A DNA stretch of 64,000 nt from Sulfitobacter mediterraneus (GCF_016801775.1 NZ_CP069004.1:1674001-1738000); one strand, 5' to 3'; counted from the stretch's first letter, positions 25,767 through 35,737 are shown. Translations and numbers: made by a program. Notes: a model not told the origin generated them from the letters alone.

Positions 25767-27938
25767 ATGACCAAATCCCTTCCCAGTGACCTGTTCCAGA
25801 TTGGTGATCTGGTCAACAATACCTACCGGGTCGAGGCCATTCTGGGCCGGGGCGGCACGTCCGACGTTTATCGCGCCCGGTCAGAGATCTCTGGCCGACT
25901 GGTTGCGCTAAAGGTTCTCAAGACCGAATTTGCCAATAACGATGACTATCTGCTGTTGCTCACCCGCGAAGAGGCGATGCGTGAGATCCGGCATGACGCG
26001 GTGGTGCGCTATGCCGAGAACAACCGCACGCCCGATGGGCATGTTTATCTGCTGATTGACTATGTCGATGGCCCGGGCCTTGATAAAAAGCTCAAAGAAG
26101 GGCCGATGTCTGCCGAGGACCTGTTGGTCATCTGCCGCCGGGTTGCCGAAGGGCTGCAGGCCGCACATGCCCATAATATTTGCCACCGCGATCTGTCGCC
26201 CGACAACATCATCCTGCGCGGCGGCGATCCGGCGCAGGCAGTGATCATCGATTTTGGCATCGCCAAAGACACCAACCCCGGCGCGGAAACTATTGTCGGC
26301 AACGAATTCGCTGGCAAATACGCCTATGCCGCGCCCGAACAGATGGCCGGCCACACCGATGAACGGACAGATATCTATTCCTTGGGCGCGCTTTTGTTGG
26401 CCAATTTCCGGGGCAAATCCCCCGACATCGGCAACAATCCAATGGAGGTGGTCAAGAACAAGGCATTGCCCCTTGATACCGATGGTGTGCCTGAGCCGCT
26501 GAAATCCCTGCTGGATAAGATGACTGATCCGGTGCCGGACAACCGTTATCAATCCGCGGCGGCGGTTCTGGCGGCCTTGGATGGCTCAGCCGCAGATGCC
26601 ACCCCGGACGAAGATGATGATTTATCAGACGCGACAATCATCGCGCCCCTGCCAAAGAAACAACCAAAGGCACCAACCGCTGCCCAAGCCAAGCCAGCCG
26701 CCCCCGCCAAATCCAAAGCCGATCCACAGAAATCCCGCATCCTGATTCCGGTGATAGGCGGGCTGGTTGCAGTGGCCGTAGGGATCGGGCTGTTCCTGTC
26801 GGGCGTCTTTTCCTCGGCCCCCGCCCTGCCCGTCGCGGATCCATACCGCCTGTCCATGGCCCGCGCCAAAGACGCCCTGCCCCGCGCTGTTGGATTTGTC
26901 CCGTCCGACATGGTGGCAGACGAAATTCGCGAACGCATTCGCGCGGCCAACGGCACCACCGATCTGACCCTTGCCAGCGGCGCAATTGCGGAAAGCTGGG
27001 GCGCAGATATCCTGACAATTCTGGACGCCGTAGATGATCTGGAGGTCTGGCGCGTCTCCGTGTCCGGCAATGACGTTGTGATCGAAGGTGAGACAACGGA
27101 CAAAGCCGATTATGACCAGCTTCAAACCCTGTTTGATGCAGGCACCATTGGCGAACTTCAGACAGATGCGGCCTTCCGACTGAACGAACTTGTCCTGCCG
27201 GCGGAACGGTTGACCCCGATCCTCAAGGCGCGGGCCGATTGCGGGCCTCTGTCGCTCATCGACCCACCTGCGGTGGGTTACGGGCTGGGCAGCGCAATCA
27301 CGGTTGGTGGCACGATGGCCAGCCCGCAAAGCCGTGATGCGCTCAGTGCCGCGCTTGGCGATGTGGCGGGCGACCGGCCAGTGAACATCTCAGTTGATCT
27401 GCTGAATCCAACATTGTGCCTGATGGAAAGCATTCTGCCCAAGGCTCCGACCAGCGACATCGACGTGGTCTTTTATCAGGGCGACAATGACAACGCCCCA
27501 AACCTGACCGGCGACTTTGTCGTTGGTGAAAACCCTGTGATTGATGTGCAACTGCCGCCCGAGGTGAATTCAGGCTACCTTTCGGTTTCAGTGCTGGACG
27601 TGTCTGGCAACGTCTTTCACCTGCTGCCGAATATCAACCGCGCCAGCAACGCCGTAGCAGACCTGCGCGAGGGCGCGGAGGGGGCACAGACCATTCGCGT
27701 GGCATACGCCGTGAACAGCCCCCGCGAAAACGGCGAGATCGCGTTTCGGGTGGACGATTCAACTGTCGGGAAATCCAAGATCATCGTGATCCACTCCAGC
27801 GCGCCCTTGTTCGATGAAATGCGCCCCACAAGCGAATCCGCGCTCAGTTATTCAGAGGCACTGCTGGCCCAAGAAGGGGTGAACCAGGCGGAGATCTATT
27901 CGCTCGACAGCAAGATCCTTACGACCTCGACCCGCTAG
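25767..27938 (+). CDS. ppkA: T6SS serine/threonine protein kinase PpkA with periplasmic BON-like/DUF4384-like module
   Basis: The 723-residue product has an N-terminal Hanks-type kinase domain (about 20-275): glycine loop LGRGGTSDVY (27-36), K49, catalytic HRDLSPDN (140-147) and IDFGIAK (161-167). A Pro/Ala/Lys linker and one membrane helix (about 325-346) follow. The periplasmic part has strand-helix segments resembling BON domains and a C-terminal region with GNVFHLLPN and SAPLFDEMRP, shared with the TonB-like protein at 54477-56024. In Agrobacterium and Pseudomonas PpkA phosphorylates T6SS components and is opposed by PppA. The linker motif DATIIAP (288-294) resembles a motif in TssL. It converges on pppA with 17 bp between stops. 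Confidence 0.9.
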   Translation: MTKSLPSDLFQIGDLVNNTYRVEAILGRGGTSDVYRARSEISGRLVALKVLKTEFANNDDYLLLLTREEAMREIRHDAVVRYAENNRTPDGHVYLLIDYVDGPGLDKKLKEGPMSAEDLLVICRRVAEGLQAAHAHNICHRDLSPDNIILRGGDPAQAVIIDFGIAKDTNPGAETIVGNEFAGKYAYAAPEQMAGHTDERTDIYSLGALLLANFRGKSPDIGNNPMEVVKNKALPLDTDGVPEPLKSLLDKMTDPVPDNRYQSAAAVLAALDGSAADATPDEDDDLSDATIIAPLPKKQPKAPTAAQAKPAAPAKSKADPQKSRILIPVIGGLVAVAVGIGLFLSGVFSSAPALPVADPYRLSMARAKDALPRAVGFVPSDMVADEIRERIRAANGTTDLTLASGAIAESWGADILTILDAVDDLEVWRVSVSGNDVVIEGETTDKADYDQLQTLFDAGTIGELQTDAAFRLNELVLPAERLTPILKARADCGPLSLIDPPAVGYGLGSAITVGGTMASPQSRDALSAALGDVAGDRPVNISVDLLNPTLCLMESILPKAPTSDIDVVFYQGDNDNAPNLTGDFVVGENPVIDVQLPPEVNSGYLSVSVLDVSGNVFHLLPNINRASNAVADLREGAEGAQTIRVAYAVNSPRENGEIAFRVDDSTVGKSKIIVIHSSAPLFDEMRPTSESALSYSEALLAQEGVNQAEIYSLDSKILTTSTR

Positions 27939-27955
27939 CGTTATACTGGTCCGGC

Positions 27956-28678
27956 CTAATCGACATCCACGACAATAACGGTGATGTTGTCCGCGCCGCC
28001 GCCATCCAATGCGATCTGGATCAACCGGTCCGTGATCGTCTCAAGCGGGGATTGCGCCAGAACCTTTTCGAGCATCCCAAAGGTCGCATATTTGGTCAGC
28101 CCGTCAGAGCATAGCAAGAACCGGTCGCCCGGCTCCACTTCGCCGCGCACTTTGTCCAGCTCCAGCTCTTCGCCCACCCCAACCGCGCGGGTGATGGCAT
28201 TGGATTGCGGATGCTGTTCGGCCTCGTCCCAGGTCAACTGACCAGATTGCACCAAAGTTGCAACGATAGAATGATCTGCCGTCAGCATCTGAATTTCCCC
28301 ATCGCGAAAGCGGTAGATGCGGCTGTCACCGGCCCAGATCCCGACAAAGTGGGAATTGGCCAGAACCAGACAGGCAACCGTTGCGCCGATCACCTCAACC
28401 TGCCGGGTCTCGGCTTCGGCTAGGATCATCGCATGGGCGCTTTGGATTGCACCGCGCAGGGCATGCATCGTATCGGCGGCAGGCAGGTCGGGGTCGATTG
28501 TGGCAATCAACCCGGTGATCAATTGGCTGGCGTAATCCCCTGCCGCATGGCCGCCCATACCGTCGGACACCACCCAGATCTTCTGCTCTGGCAGGGCCAA
28601 AAGCGAATCTTCATTTACGGCCCGTTTGAGCCCGACATGGGATCGCGCGTTATAGCGCACTTGTGTGATGTCGCTCAT
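27956..28678 (-). CDS. pppA: PP2C-type serine/threonine phosphatase PppA
   Basis: The 240-residue product carries the PP2C motifs: SHVGLKRAVNEDSLL (13-27), VVSDGMGGHAAGDYAS (metal-binding Asp), WAGDSRIYRF, a DHS segment, LLCSDGLTKY and a C-terminal DNITVIVVDVD. These residues coordinate the two metal ions used for dephosphorylation of Ser/Thr. In T6SS loci PppA reverses phosphorylation by PpkA. It is the last gene of the long minus-strand operon and overlaps tagF by 4 bp (ATGA). Confidence 0.95.
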   Translation of the reverse strand: MSDITQVRYNARSHVGLKRAVNEDSLLALPEQKIWVVSDGMGGHAAGDYASQLITGLIATIDPDLPAADTMHALRGAIQSAHAMILAEAETRQVEVIGATVACLVLANSHFVGIWAGDSRIYRFRDGEIQMLTADHSIVATLVQSGQLTWDEAEQHPQSNAITRAVGVGEELELDKVRGEVEPGDRFLLCSDGLTKYATFGMLEKVLAQSPLETITDRLIQIALDGGGADNITVIVVDVD

Positions 28679-29358
28679 GTCGCCTCCTCCGTCCAGACCG
28701 CTGCGTCGAAATCAAACAGCGCCTGCATGTTCGGGCCTTCTGGCAGACCTTCGCAAACCAAAATCCGTTGATCCCCGTCAATTTGCGCAGACCAAACGCT
28801 GGGCGCGGTCAGATGGGCGGGCATTGACCGTCCTGCCAATGCTGCCAGTAGATCGGCCTCCGATCCGGACTGCTGCATTGTCATCCGGCTCGCCCCTTGC
28901 GACACTTTTGCCGCCGCGCCAGCCACTGGGCCGTTTAACGTGGACAAAGCAGCCTCCAGCCCGTCCCGGCCGGTTTCATCATCAAGGGAGGCCAGCGCTA
29001 TATCTTCAAGCCGGGAAAAGAGATCCGCGTTGGAGAAATGATCGGACAACACAGGCGCGGCGGATATCAGCGGCGCCATCAATGTCAGCGGAAACCGCCG
29101 CCCGACCCGATCCACCGATGGCATCAGAACACCGATGATCTTACCCGCCCCGGCCAGCCCCGGCGACAGGCAAAACCGCCAGATCGGTACCGACATATAA
29201 AGCGCGTCCCATTGGCCGCCGTATGTATGGGTGCCCGACACCAAACAGCGCTGCAACCAATTGTCCCAGACAGAAACAAAACCCGGTGGAGGGTCCAGAC
29301 GGAAAAAATCCCCGATGCTGGGAATTTTGCCATAGGCTCCGAACCCAGCCGACCCCAT
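28675..29358 (-). CDS. tagF: T6SS post-translational regulator TagF
   Basis: The 227-residue product matches the TagF family (BMA_A0400-like). It has the N-terminal GFGAYGKIPSIGDFFR motif (5-20), a Trp-rich WDNWLQRCL segment, and RFPLTLMAPL in the middle. TagF represses T6SS assembly in Pseudomonas and Agrobacterium, in some cases by binding Fha. It overlaps tssM by one base (TGATG) and pppA by four. It is a stand-alone TagF; in some bacteria TagF is fused to PppA, and here the two genes are adjacent but separate. Confidence 0.93.
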   Translation of the reverse strand: MGSAGFGAYGKIPSIGDFFRLDPPPGFVSVWDNWLQRCLVSGTHTYGGQWDALYMSVPIWRFCLSPGLAGAGKIIGVLMPSVDRVGRRFPLTLMAPLISAAPVLSDHFSNADLFSRLEDIALASLDDETGRDGLEAALSTLNGPVAGAAAKVSQGASRMTMQQSGSEADLLAALAGRSMPAHLTAPSVWSAQIDGDQRILVCEGLPEGPNMQALFDFDAAVWTEEAT

Positions 29359-32300
29359 CAGAATGTCTTTGGGCAGCTGAATTTCGACAAGGCAGGCAAA
29401 GCAAAGGGGTTGATCACCGATCCGGACTGCAGCTGGAAGATCGCGATGCGCCCCCCGACCGTAAAGATCACCCGCTTGCGATCAGACACATTTGTGCGCC
29501 GCACCGTCGCTGCATTCAACAGACGGAACCACGCCCAGGGGCCGTCGCGTTGCAGCACGCTTTCGATGTTGCGCGGTTGCGGGGCAAACACCAGCCGCGC
29601 CAGCCCAACACCGCCCGGCCATTCCACCGCCACCGGTGTTGGCGCCCTGTCCCCATGGGAAAAGTTTACCTGACTGCCGTGAATTTCCAGCGCCACAGAC
29701 TTGGCCTTGGGGTCAAGCGCCTGCGGCATGATCTGGAACTGGATCGTCGGTGTGGCCCCGCCAGCAAAGAATGCCTCACGGATTTCAGCGGCATATTGCA
29801 GTTGTTTGAGGACCGCAGGGCTGATCCCCAGATCAACGTCATTTACACGTTTCCACGACCAGGGCCGTGTGCGGGTGTCGATATACTTGAGCAGGTTTTC
29901 ATTGACGAAACTGTCAATCAGGCCGGTTGGCCCGAACAATTTCTGAAAATCCGCAATCGCCACGTCAGCCCGCGCTCTTTGGTTGAACGGATAACGGTCG
30001 GTCAGCGCCTGCTGGCAGAAAGGCAGAATGCTGGACTGCCACCGCGCATTGATCCCTGATCGGGTGCTGTCCGAAGTGATCCCTGACGACCCGGACGCGA
30101 TCTGTGTCGCCCAACGTTCAAGCGGCCCATCCGCACGGGCAGCAGCGTCAAGGAACCGTTTGATTGCAATGCCGCCCTCACCCCCCGTGGACGAGCCGGA
30201 GAAGCTCATCTTGTTCAGCTCTTGATACAGCTCTGTCAGCAGGGTCATCAACTCGCCCAGCTGCGACGGCAGGCCCGGCTCCGGCGCTTCTGTCAGGCGG
30301 TGCAACCATTCGAACCGCTCTTCCACATAGGTGCCCGGTGCCTTGGGGGGCGGTGCGCCCGTTGCGGCAGCGGATTTTGACAGCGCCTCAAGCAAGATAC
30401 GTGTCCGGTAGCTGACTGAACGCTGCACCTCATTGTCAGCTGCCTGACCAAGGTCGGCCGCAACACCAGATCCACCGGTTGCCCCTGTCTCCGAAGCCAG
30501 CTTGGTTTCTTCCGCTATTGCTTCAAGCAGATTGACAATTGGTGAGGTAGGGCCAGACAGGACATTTGTCACCTCAACCGCGTGGCTGAGAGATTCAAGC
30601 GGGATGATGTCCACATCGCCCAGAATCGCATCGTAGCGCGAGATGTAATCGTTGTAGTAAAGATCCAGTACATCGCGGCTGAGCGCGGACAGCGCCTGTT
30701 CGGTTTGCTCTGCCTCGCCGCGGGGGCCAAGAACCCAGCTTTCACGCTGGATACGCGCGGCCACCCCCAATGCTTCGTCCAAGAATACCCGGTTGAACCC
30801 CGCGTGGGTAAAGATGCCCTCGATACCTTCGTTCAACGCCTTGCCGGAGGACCGCACAAATACCCGCGACACCGCAGGGCCGCTGACATCCGTGATCCGC
30901 CATTTCGGCAGTTCGGCGGCGGCAGGGCTGTTGATGATGCCGTTATAGACCCGCTGTGCCAGAGGCATTTCAGACAGCAAGCCCTGCACTTGTTCGACCA
31001 ATGGCCCGTTTAGTGCGATCTCCTGCATAGGCTGGGTCAACAGTGCCTCAAGATGCGCCTCAAGATCGGCGCGAAAGGCATCACGGGACGGTCCGGGATA
31101 GGCTAGCGACCAGTCCAGCACCATCCATTCACGCACCAGATCCTGGTTCATTGGCCCTTGCAGACCCAGCATCAGATAGATTTTCAACGCCTCATAAAGC
31201 AGATCTGGGTTGTTCATATTGCCGCTGATCTGTTCCTCAAGGCGCAGCAGGAGCCGTGGCAAGAACCGCTGGTTCAAGGCCCGCCGATAGGTCTGCGCCG
31301 CTTGCGATCCGATGACCTCGCCTTGATACAAACCGTAGGTCAGCTTGGTTTCCGGCTTGGGCGCCCCAACAGTAGGGTTGTCCGGAAGCATCTTCAGCAC
31401 ATTCAGCGCCTCAACCACCGGCACCAGATCGGTATCGCCGATCGGACTGATGGGCAGTGATGCCGCCACAACACTATAATTCGCAACATTTTCGTTGGCC
31501 TCGGCGATCAGCGCACTGTTGCCCTGAAAGGACCGCACCAAAAGCGCCCCAACGCCGACCGCGACCAATACGGTCGCGGCAATGGCAGCCCATTTTGTGA
31601 TCTTGTAGCGGCGTTCAACCTTGGCATCGGCAGACACCAGACCCGCCTCGGGAAAGATTACCTGTTCAAACAGGCGGGTCAGGAAATAGGACCGCCCCGC
31701 GCCCTGCCCACTGCCGATGGCCTGCCGGCCAATCCCGAAGGTCCGCGCCATGCTGAGCATCAGACGGTCGATGGGCGTGCCTTCCTGCGTGCCGGAGGTG
31801 AAATAGGCCCCGCGCAGCATTTGCCGCTGCTGATAACGATTTTCCTGAAAGACTTCGTTCAAAAAGGTGCGGGCGACGCCGCGCATAGATGCAACCTGAC
31901 TTGGAAACCCTGCAATCAGCGACCGGCGCTGCGGGTCGGTTTCGGCTTGCATTTTTTCAAGGGATTGCGAATTGAGCCGCTCCAACAGCGCCGCAAACTG
32001 TTCATCAAAACCGGCCACGGGGGAGGCATCGCCCTTGGCTGTATCCAGCTCAAAGGTGAAGCCCCAGACCTGTTCGCGGTCCTCCTTGCCCAAACTGTCA
32101 TGGAATTCCATGAAACCCGCGATCAGGTCCGCCTTGGTGAACAGCACATAAACAGGGAACCGCGCCGCGAGGGTCTCGCGCAGTTCAACCAAACGCTTGC
32201 GCACCGCATTGGCATGGCCATTCTGGGTGATCTCATCCTGCAAAGCCAGATCGCTCAGGCTGATGGCAATGATCGCGCCGTTGATCGGCTGGCGTTTGCG

Positions 32301-32918
32301 GAATTTCTTGAGCAACCGCAAAAAGCCAAGCCAAGCGGCATTGTCCGCCTTGGCGTCGCTTTCCTGAGTTGTATAGCGGCCCGCCGTATCGATCAGCACG
32401 GCATCATTGGCAAACCACCAGTCGCAATTGCGCGTGCCGCCCACACCGCCAATGGCCGCCTTGCCCATTTTTTCGGCCAGCGGAAATTGCATGCCTGAAT
32501 TGACGATCGCCGTTGTCTTGCCCGCGCCGGGCGGGCCAATCATGATGTACCACGGCAATTCGTTCAGATGCGTCCGCCCGTTCTTGGACTTGCGCAAATC
32601 TGCCATCGCGGTTTTCAGCTTGGTCCGCAGCTCAGAAATTTCATCGCCAACAACGTCATCGCCCGCATCGGTGCTTTCGGCGATCTCTTCAACCATTGCT
32701 GTTTCTTGTTTGCGCCGCTTTAGAAAAATCCCAAGCGAGATCCCCCCGAACACCAGCAACACAGCAGCAACAACGACCAGACGCACCAGCACAGACCCAA
32801 GTGGCCTGATTTCATCGCCACCAAAGAGCGGACCAAAATACCAGATGCACAACGACAGCACGACGGCAAAGAACGCCAGTACAAAGTGGATGGATTGGAA
32901 AAAGCGGAGAAACTTCAT
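29358..32918 (-). CDS. tssM: T6SS membrane-complex protein TssM (IcmF)
   Basis: The 1,186-residue protein has two N-terminal membrane helices (about 10-28 and 42-64), a cytoplasmic NTPase-like domain with Walker A GPPGAGKTT (128-136) and IDTAGRY, a third helix near residue 445 (AAIAATVLVAVGVGALLV), and a large periplasmic IcmF/DUF1215-type region ending in a beta-rich C-terminus. TssM spans the inner membrane and periplasm and forms the T6SS membrane complex with TssL. Length and layout are normal for the family, and the intact Walker A suggests nucleotide binding. Its ATG overlaps the stop of tssL (ATGA). Confidence 0.96.
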   Translation of the reverse strand: MKFLRFFQSIHFVLAFFAVVLSLCIWYFGPLFGGDEIRPLGSVLVRLVVVAAVLLVFGGISLGIFLKRRKQETAMVEEIAESTDAGDDVVGDEISELRTKLKTAMADLRKSKNGRTHLNELPWYIMIGPPGAGKTTAIVNSGMQFPLAEKMGKAAIGGVGGTRNCDWWFANDAVLIDTAGRYTTQESDAKADNAAWLGFLRLLKKFRKRQPINGAIIAISLSDLALQDEITQNGHANAVRKRLVELRETLAARFPVYVLFTKADLIAGFMEFHDSLGKEDREQVWGFTFELDTAKGDASPVAGFDEQFAALLERLNSQSLEKMQAETDPQRRSLIAGFPSQVASMRGVARTFLNEVFQENRYQQRQMLRGAYFTSGTQEGTPIDRLMLSMARTFGIGRQAIGSGQGAGRSYFLTRLFEQVIFPEAGLVSADAKVERRYKITKWAAIAATVLVAVGVGALLVRSFQGNSALIAEANENVANYSVVAASLPISPIGDTDLVPVVEALNVLKMLPDNPTVGAPKPETKLTYGLYQGEVIGSQAAQTYRRALNQRFLPRLLLRLEEQISGNMNNPDLLYEALKIYLMLGLQGPMNQDLVREWMVLDWSLAYPGPSRDAFRADLEAHLEALLTQPMQEIALNGPLVEQVQGLLSEMPLAQRVYNGIINSPAAAELPKWRITDVSGPAVSRVFVRSSGKALNEGIEGIFTHAGFNRVFLDEALGVAARIQRESWVLGPRGEAEQTEQALSALSRDVLDLYYNDYISRYDAILGDVDIIPLESLSHAVEVTNVLSGPTSPIVNLLEAIAEETKLASETGATGGSGVAADLGQAADNEVQRSVSYRTRILLEALSKSAAATGAPPPKAPGTYVEERFEWLHRLTEAPEPGLPSQLGELMTLLTELYQELNKMSFSGSSTGGEGGIAIKRFLDAAARADGPLERWATQIASGSSGITSDSTRSGINARWQSSILPFCQQALTDRYPFNQRARADVAIADFQKLFGPTGLIDSFVNENLLKYIDTRTRPWSWKRVNDVDLGISPAVLKQLQYAAEIREAFFAGGATPTIQFQIMPQALDPKAKSVALEIHGSQVNFSHGDRAPTPVAVEWPGGVGLARLVFAPQPRNIESVLQRDGPWAWFRLLNAATVRRTNVSDRKRVIFTVGGRIAIFQLQSGSVINPFALPALSKFSCPKTF

Positions 32919-34348
32919 GCGTCTTTCTCCTGCACGAGGATCACTTCAATGCGGCGGTTGGTGGCCCGCCCTTCTCGTGTGCCGTTGTCGGCAATGGGTT
33001 CGGCATCCGCGCGGCCTTCGGCGCTGAGGCGGTCGGTCTTCTGTACGGTCGCGGCCATGGACTTCATAACGGACTTGGCCCGCGCGAGCGACAGATGCAT
33101 GTTCGAGGGAAACCGCGAAGACCGAATGGGAACATTGTCCGAATGCCCCACAATGATGATCTTGCCGGGCTCGTCGCGCAGCGCCTCGGCCACCCGTGCA
33201 ATCGGTTTTTCAAAGGCATCAACCAGCCGGTCAGAACCAGACCCGAACATGCCAGACCCAGCAATACGTATGACCAATGTGTTGCCCTTGCCAAAGACTT
33301 TGACCAACCCTTCGTTGATCTCTGGCTCCAGAAAGGACACGACCTTTTCGATCTGGATGTCTTTGGTCGGAATGGGCGGTGGTGGCGGCGCACGGCGTTC
33401 CAGCTCGGCCACCGGACCCGCGTCAATCACCGACAATTGCCCGATCAAGTTCTCGGTCCGGTTGGACAGAACATAGCTCAATCCGGCAAATTCGGCGATC
33501 AGCAAGATACCTGTGACAGCAAGCGCGATCCAAACTGGTTTCCACGCCGACATAGCGCGATGGGGTTTGTCGACACCCTTCCATTGCGGTGAGAGATCTC
33601 TTTCAAAATCCCCGCGCTGCGCCCGGATCAATTGCGCCAGCCCAAGCCGGATACGCTGATGCTTTTCCGGCCCGCCCTGTTCGACCCGCAAGCGCCCCTC
33701 AAAACCAAGCGAGAGGCACATGTAAAGAAACTCCAGCAATTCCAGATTGTTGCCAGCGTCCTTTTGCAGCCGCGCCAGAAGATCATAGAAACGATCGCCG
33801 CCGACTGTTTCGCGGTGAAACGTGCCGACCATGGATTGCAGACCCCAGTTGGATTGCCCGCCCCAAGGTGTGTTCAGCACGATATCATCTATCGTCGCGC
33901 ATAGCGCATAGCGCGCGGCCTTCACCGTTTGGGCCGCAATCCCCGCCTGCAATGCTCGATTTTCAAAGGCCCGTACCTCGGACACAACCGATTGGCGCAG
34001 CTTTTCCGCGTCCATATGCTGTGCCTGGTTCTGGATACGGCTGACCAAAGCAAAAAGCGGCGCCGCGCAAGCGTTCAGCGTGTTCATGCCCGTCAGGACA
34101 AGCTCTGGTTCATTGTGGGATTTGCGGGTCTGCGCCGCGCTGCGCTGGCCGCCTTGTGGGTTGGGAACGCCAAAAGCTTCCGGGCCGCCCTCCCGCGCAG
34201 TGCTATGTTCTTGCGGCATGGGCGCTGGAGCTGCGGGCGCTGGCGCCGCAGGTTGCGATTGCCCCGCAGACCGACGCCCGCCGGGGTTGGGTTTAATCAC
34301 CGTCTTGTCGGTATCGCCAGGTTCGGCGAACGGGTCGTCATCAGACAT
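32915..34348 (-). CDS. tssL: T6SS membrane-complex protein TssL with C-terminal OmpA-like domain
   Basis: The 477-residue protein has a disordered N-terminus, a DotU-type helical cytoplasmic domain (about 70-250), one membrane helix (about 268-290; WIALAVTGILLIAEFAGLSY) and a C-terminal OmpA-like peptidoglycan-binding domain (IIIVGHSDNVPI, LSLARAKSVM, NRRIEVI). Such 'extended' TssL proteins anchor the complex to the wall directly. The N-terminus carries GDTDKTVIKPNPGG (11-24); in Agrobacterium a threonine near residue 14 of TssL is phosphorylated by PpkA and then bound by Fha, and T16 (or T13) is the matching candidate here. It overlaps tssM by 4 bp. Confidence 0.95.
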   Translation of the reverse strand: MSDDDPFAEPGDTDKTVIKPNPGGRRSAGQSQPAAPAPAAPAPMPQEHSTAREGGPEAFGVPNPQGGQRSAAQTRKSHNEPELVLTGMNTLNACAAPLFALVSRIQNQAQHMDAEKLRQSVVSEVRAFENRALQAGIAAQTVKAARYALCATIDDIVLNTPWGGQSNWGLQSMVGTFHRETVGGDRFYDLLARLQKDAGNNLELLEFLYMCLSLGFEGRLRVEQGGPEKHQRIRLGLAQLIRAQRGDFERDLSPQWKGVDKPHRAMSAWKPVWIALAVTGILLIAEFAGLSYVLSNRTENLIGQLSVIDAGPVAELERRAPPPPPIPTKDIQIEKVVSFLEPEINEGLVKVFGKGNTLVIRIAGSGMFGSGSDRLVDAFEKPIARVAEALRDEPGKIIIVGHSDNVPIRSSRFPSNMHLSLARAKSVMKSMAATVQKTDRLSAEGRADAEPIADNGTREGRATNRRIEVILVQEKDA

Positions 34349-34363
34349 CGCGGCAGACCTCTC

Positions 34364-35704
34364 CTAGCTGTTTCGGATCGCCCAAAGTTCCATCTCTAGG
34401 CCGGGGTATTGCCCCGACACATGCACGGCGATCCCGCCCGAGGTGGTCATCTTGCCCCAATAGGGGCTTTCTGCATCCAACTCGAAATAGACGGTGCCCG
34501 CATGATACGCGACCTGGCGGGGGGCAATCGGCAAGGGCCGCAAGGTGATCCCCGGAAGTGCCGAGTTGACCAACTGCCGGATCTCCTCAACCGGACCGAT
34601 CTTGGATTGTCCGGCAAAATGCCGGCGAATGTCTTCGGCAGGCACGTCGGCTTTGACCGCCAAAACAAAACCGGCGTTGGACAGCAGCTTGCGGTCGGCA
34701 ATGATGCCCACACTGATGCCGTATTTACGCTCTTCCAGAGCGATGGACACCGCCGTTTGTTCCAGCACCGCGCTCAGGTATTGCCGCAAGGCGCGGAACA
34801 CCGGGTTGAAGGTGCCGCGCAGATCGTCATGCTGATAGGCCGGAAACAACGGCGCTTCTTTGTTGTCGCTCATAAAAGCGGCCAGTTCACCGGCCAGCGA
34901 CACACAGGCCCGATAGGCGGCCTCTGGATGCAGGTTTTCGATGTTGGCAAAATGGCGGAACACCGGCAGCGCCCTGTTCACCGTCATCAACAACAGAAAA
35001 TCGGAAATATCCGCCGTGCCCCGCGCAGGCCCGCTTTCAGACAAACGCCCGGCAAGCGCCTGCATCCGGTGCGACAGCAGCCCTTCCAACTCGCTGATAA
35101 AACCAGCCAAAGCAGGGGCGGCACGCACATCCAGGCAACTGGGAATAAACGACCGGTCCAGCAACACCTCTTTGTCGGGACGCACCTCAATGATCCGCGC
35201 AATGGGAATCGCCAGCATGTCCGACAGGTCATCCACCGCCAGCGCGAATTTCAGGCGCAGCTTGCCCACGCCAATCGTCACAGGTTTTTTGCCAGCGCCT
35301 GCTGCATCGGTAACTTCAATCTCGGAGGGCAACAACCGGCTGGCGGAATGGCCTCCATCGGTCATATCAACCTCGCTGGCCCCTTGGCGGCGTTGCGGGA
35401 TTGTCAAAAGAACGACGCAATCCTTGATGTTTTCAGGCACCTCCAGCGACGGCGGGTGATCCTCGGCTTGCGGTACCCGAAAGACCGTGCCGTCCTGCGT
35501 CAGCCCGGAACAGTTCTTGAGGCTGAACTTGCCAACTTTCAGCGCCTCCTCGTCGATTTCTAGCGATGAAAAGCCCCATGAATAGGGCAGCGTTCGACGC
35601 GCGATACCTGCAATCAGCGATTCAGTATATCGATCAGCCTGCTGGAAATGATGGGGTTGCAAAAACAGCCCCTCGGTCCAAAGCACTTTGTTGTCCCAGG
35701 ACAA
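34364..35704 (-). CDS. tssK: T6SS baseplate protein TssK
   Basis: The 446-residue product starts with the TssK signature VLWTEGLFLQPHHFQQADR (7-25) and continues with the shell and neck domains of the family (SWGFSSLEIDEEALK) and a C-terminal trefoil-like domain (YFELDAESPYWGKM). TssK trimers link the baseplate to the TssL/TssM membrane complex. Length is typical. The gene lies 15 nt upstream of tssL and 33 nt downstream of the fha gene. Confidence 0.96.
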   Translation of the reverse strand: MSWDNKVLWTEGLFLQPHHFQQADRYTESLIAGIARRTLPYSWGFSSLEIDEEALKVGKFSLKNCSGLTQDGTVFRVPQAEDHPPSLEVPENIKDCVVLLTIPQRRQGASEVDMTDGGHSASRLLPSEIEVTDAAGAGKKPVTIGVGKLRLKFALAVDDLSDMLAIPIARIIEVRPDKEVLLDRSFIPSCLDVRAAPALAGFISELEGLLSHRMQALAGRLSESGPARGTADISDFLLLMTVNRALPVFRHFANIENLHPEAAYRACVSLAGELAAFMSDNKEAPLFPAYQHDDLRGTFNPVFRALRQYLSAVLEQTAVSIALEERKYGISVGIIADRKLLSNAGFVLAVKADVPAEDIRRHFAGQSKIGPVEEIRQLVNSALPGITLRPLPIAPRQVAYHAGTVYFELDAESPYWGKMTTSGGIAVHVSGQYPGLEMELWAIRNS

Positions 35705-35737
35705 TCGCCGGCCTCCCGTTTGTTGCGCAAAATAGCA

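Noticed and set aside
34409..35563. 384-codon plus-strand open frame
   Set aside because: Antisense shadow of tssK; no recognisable motif or ribosome site.
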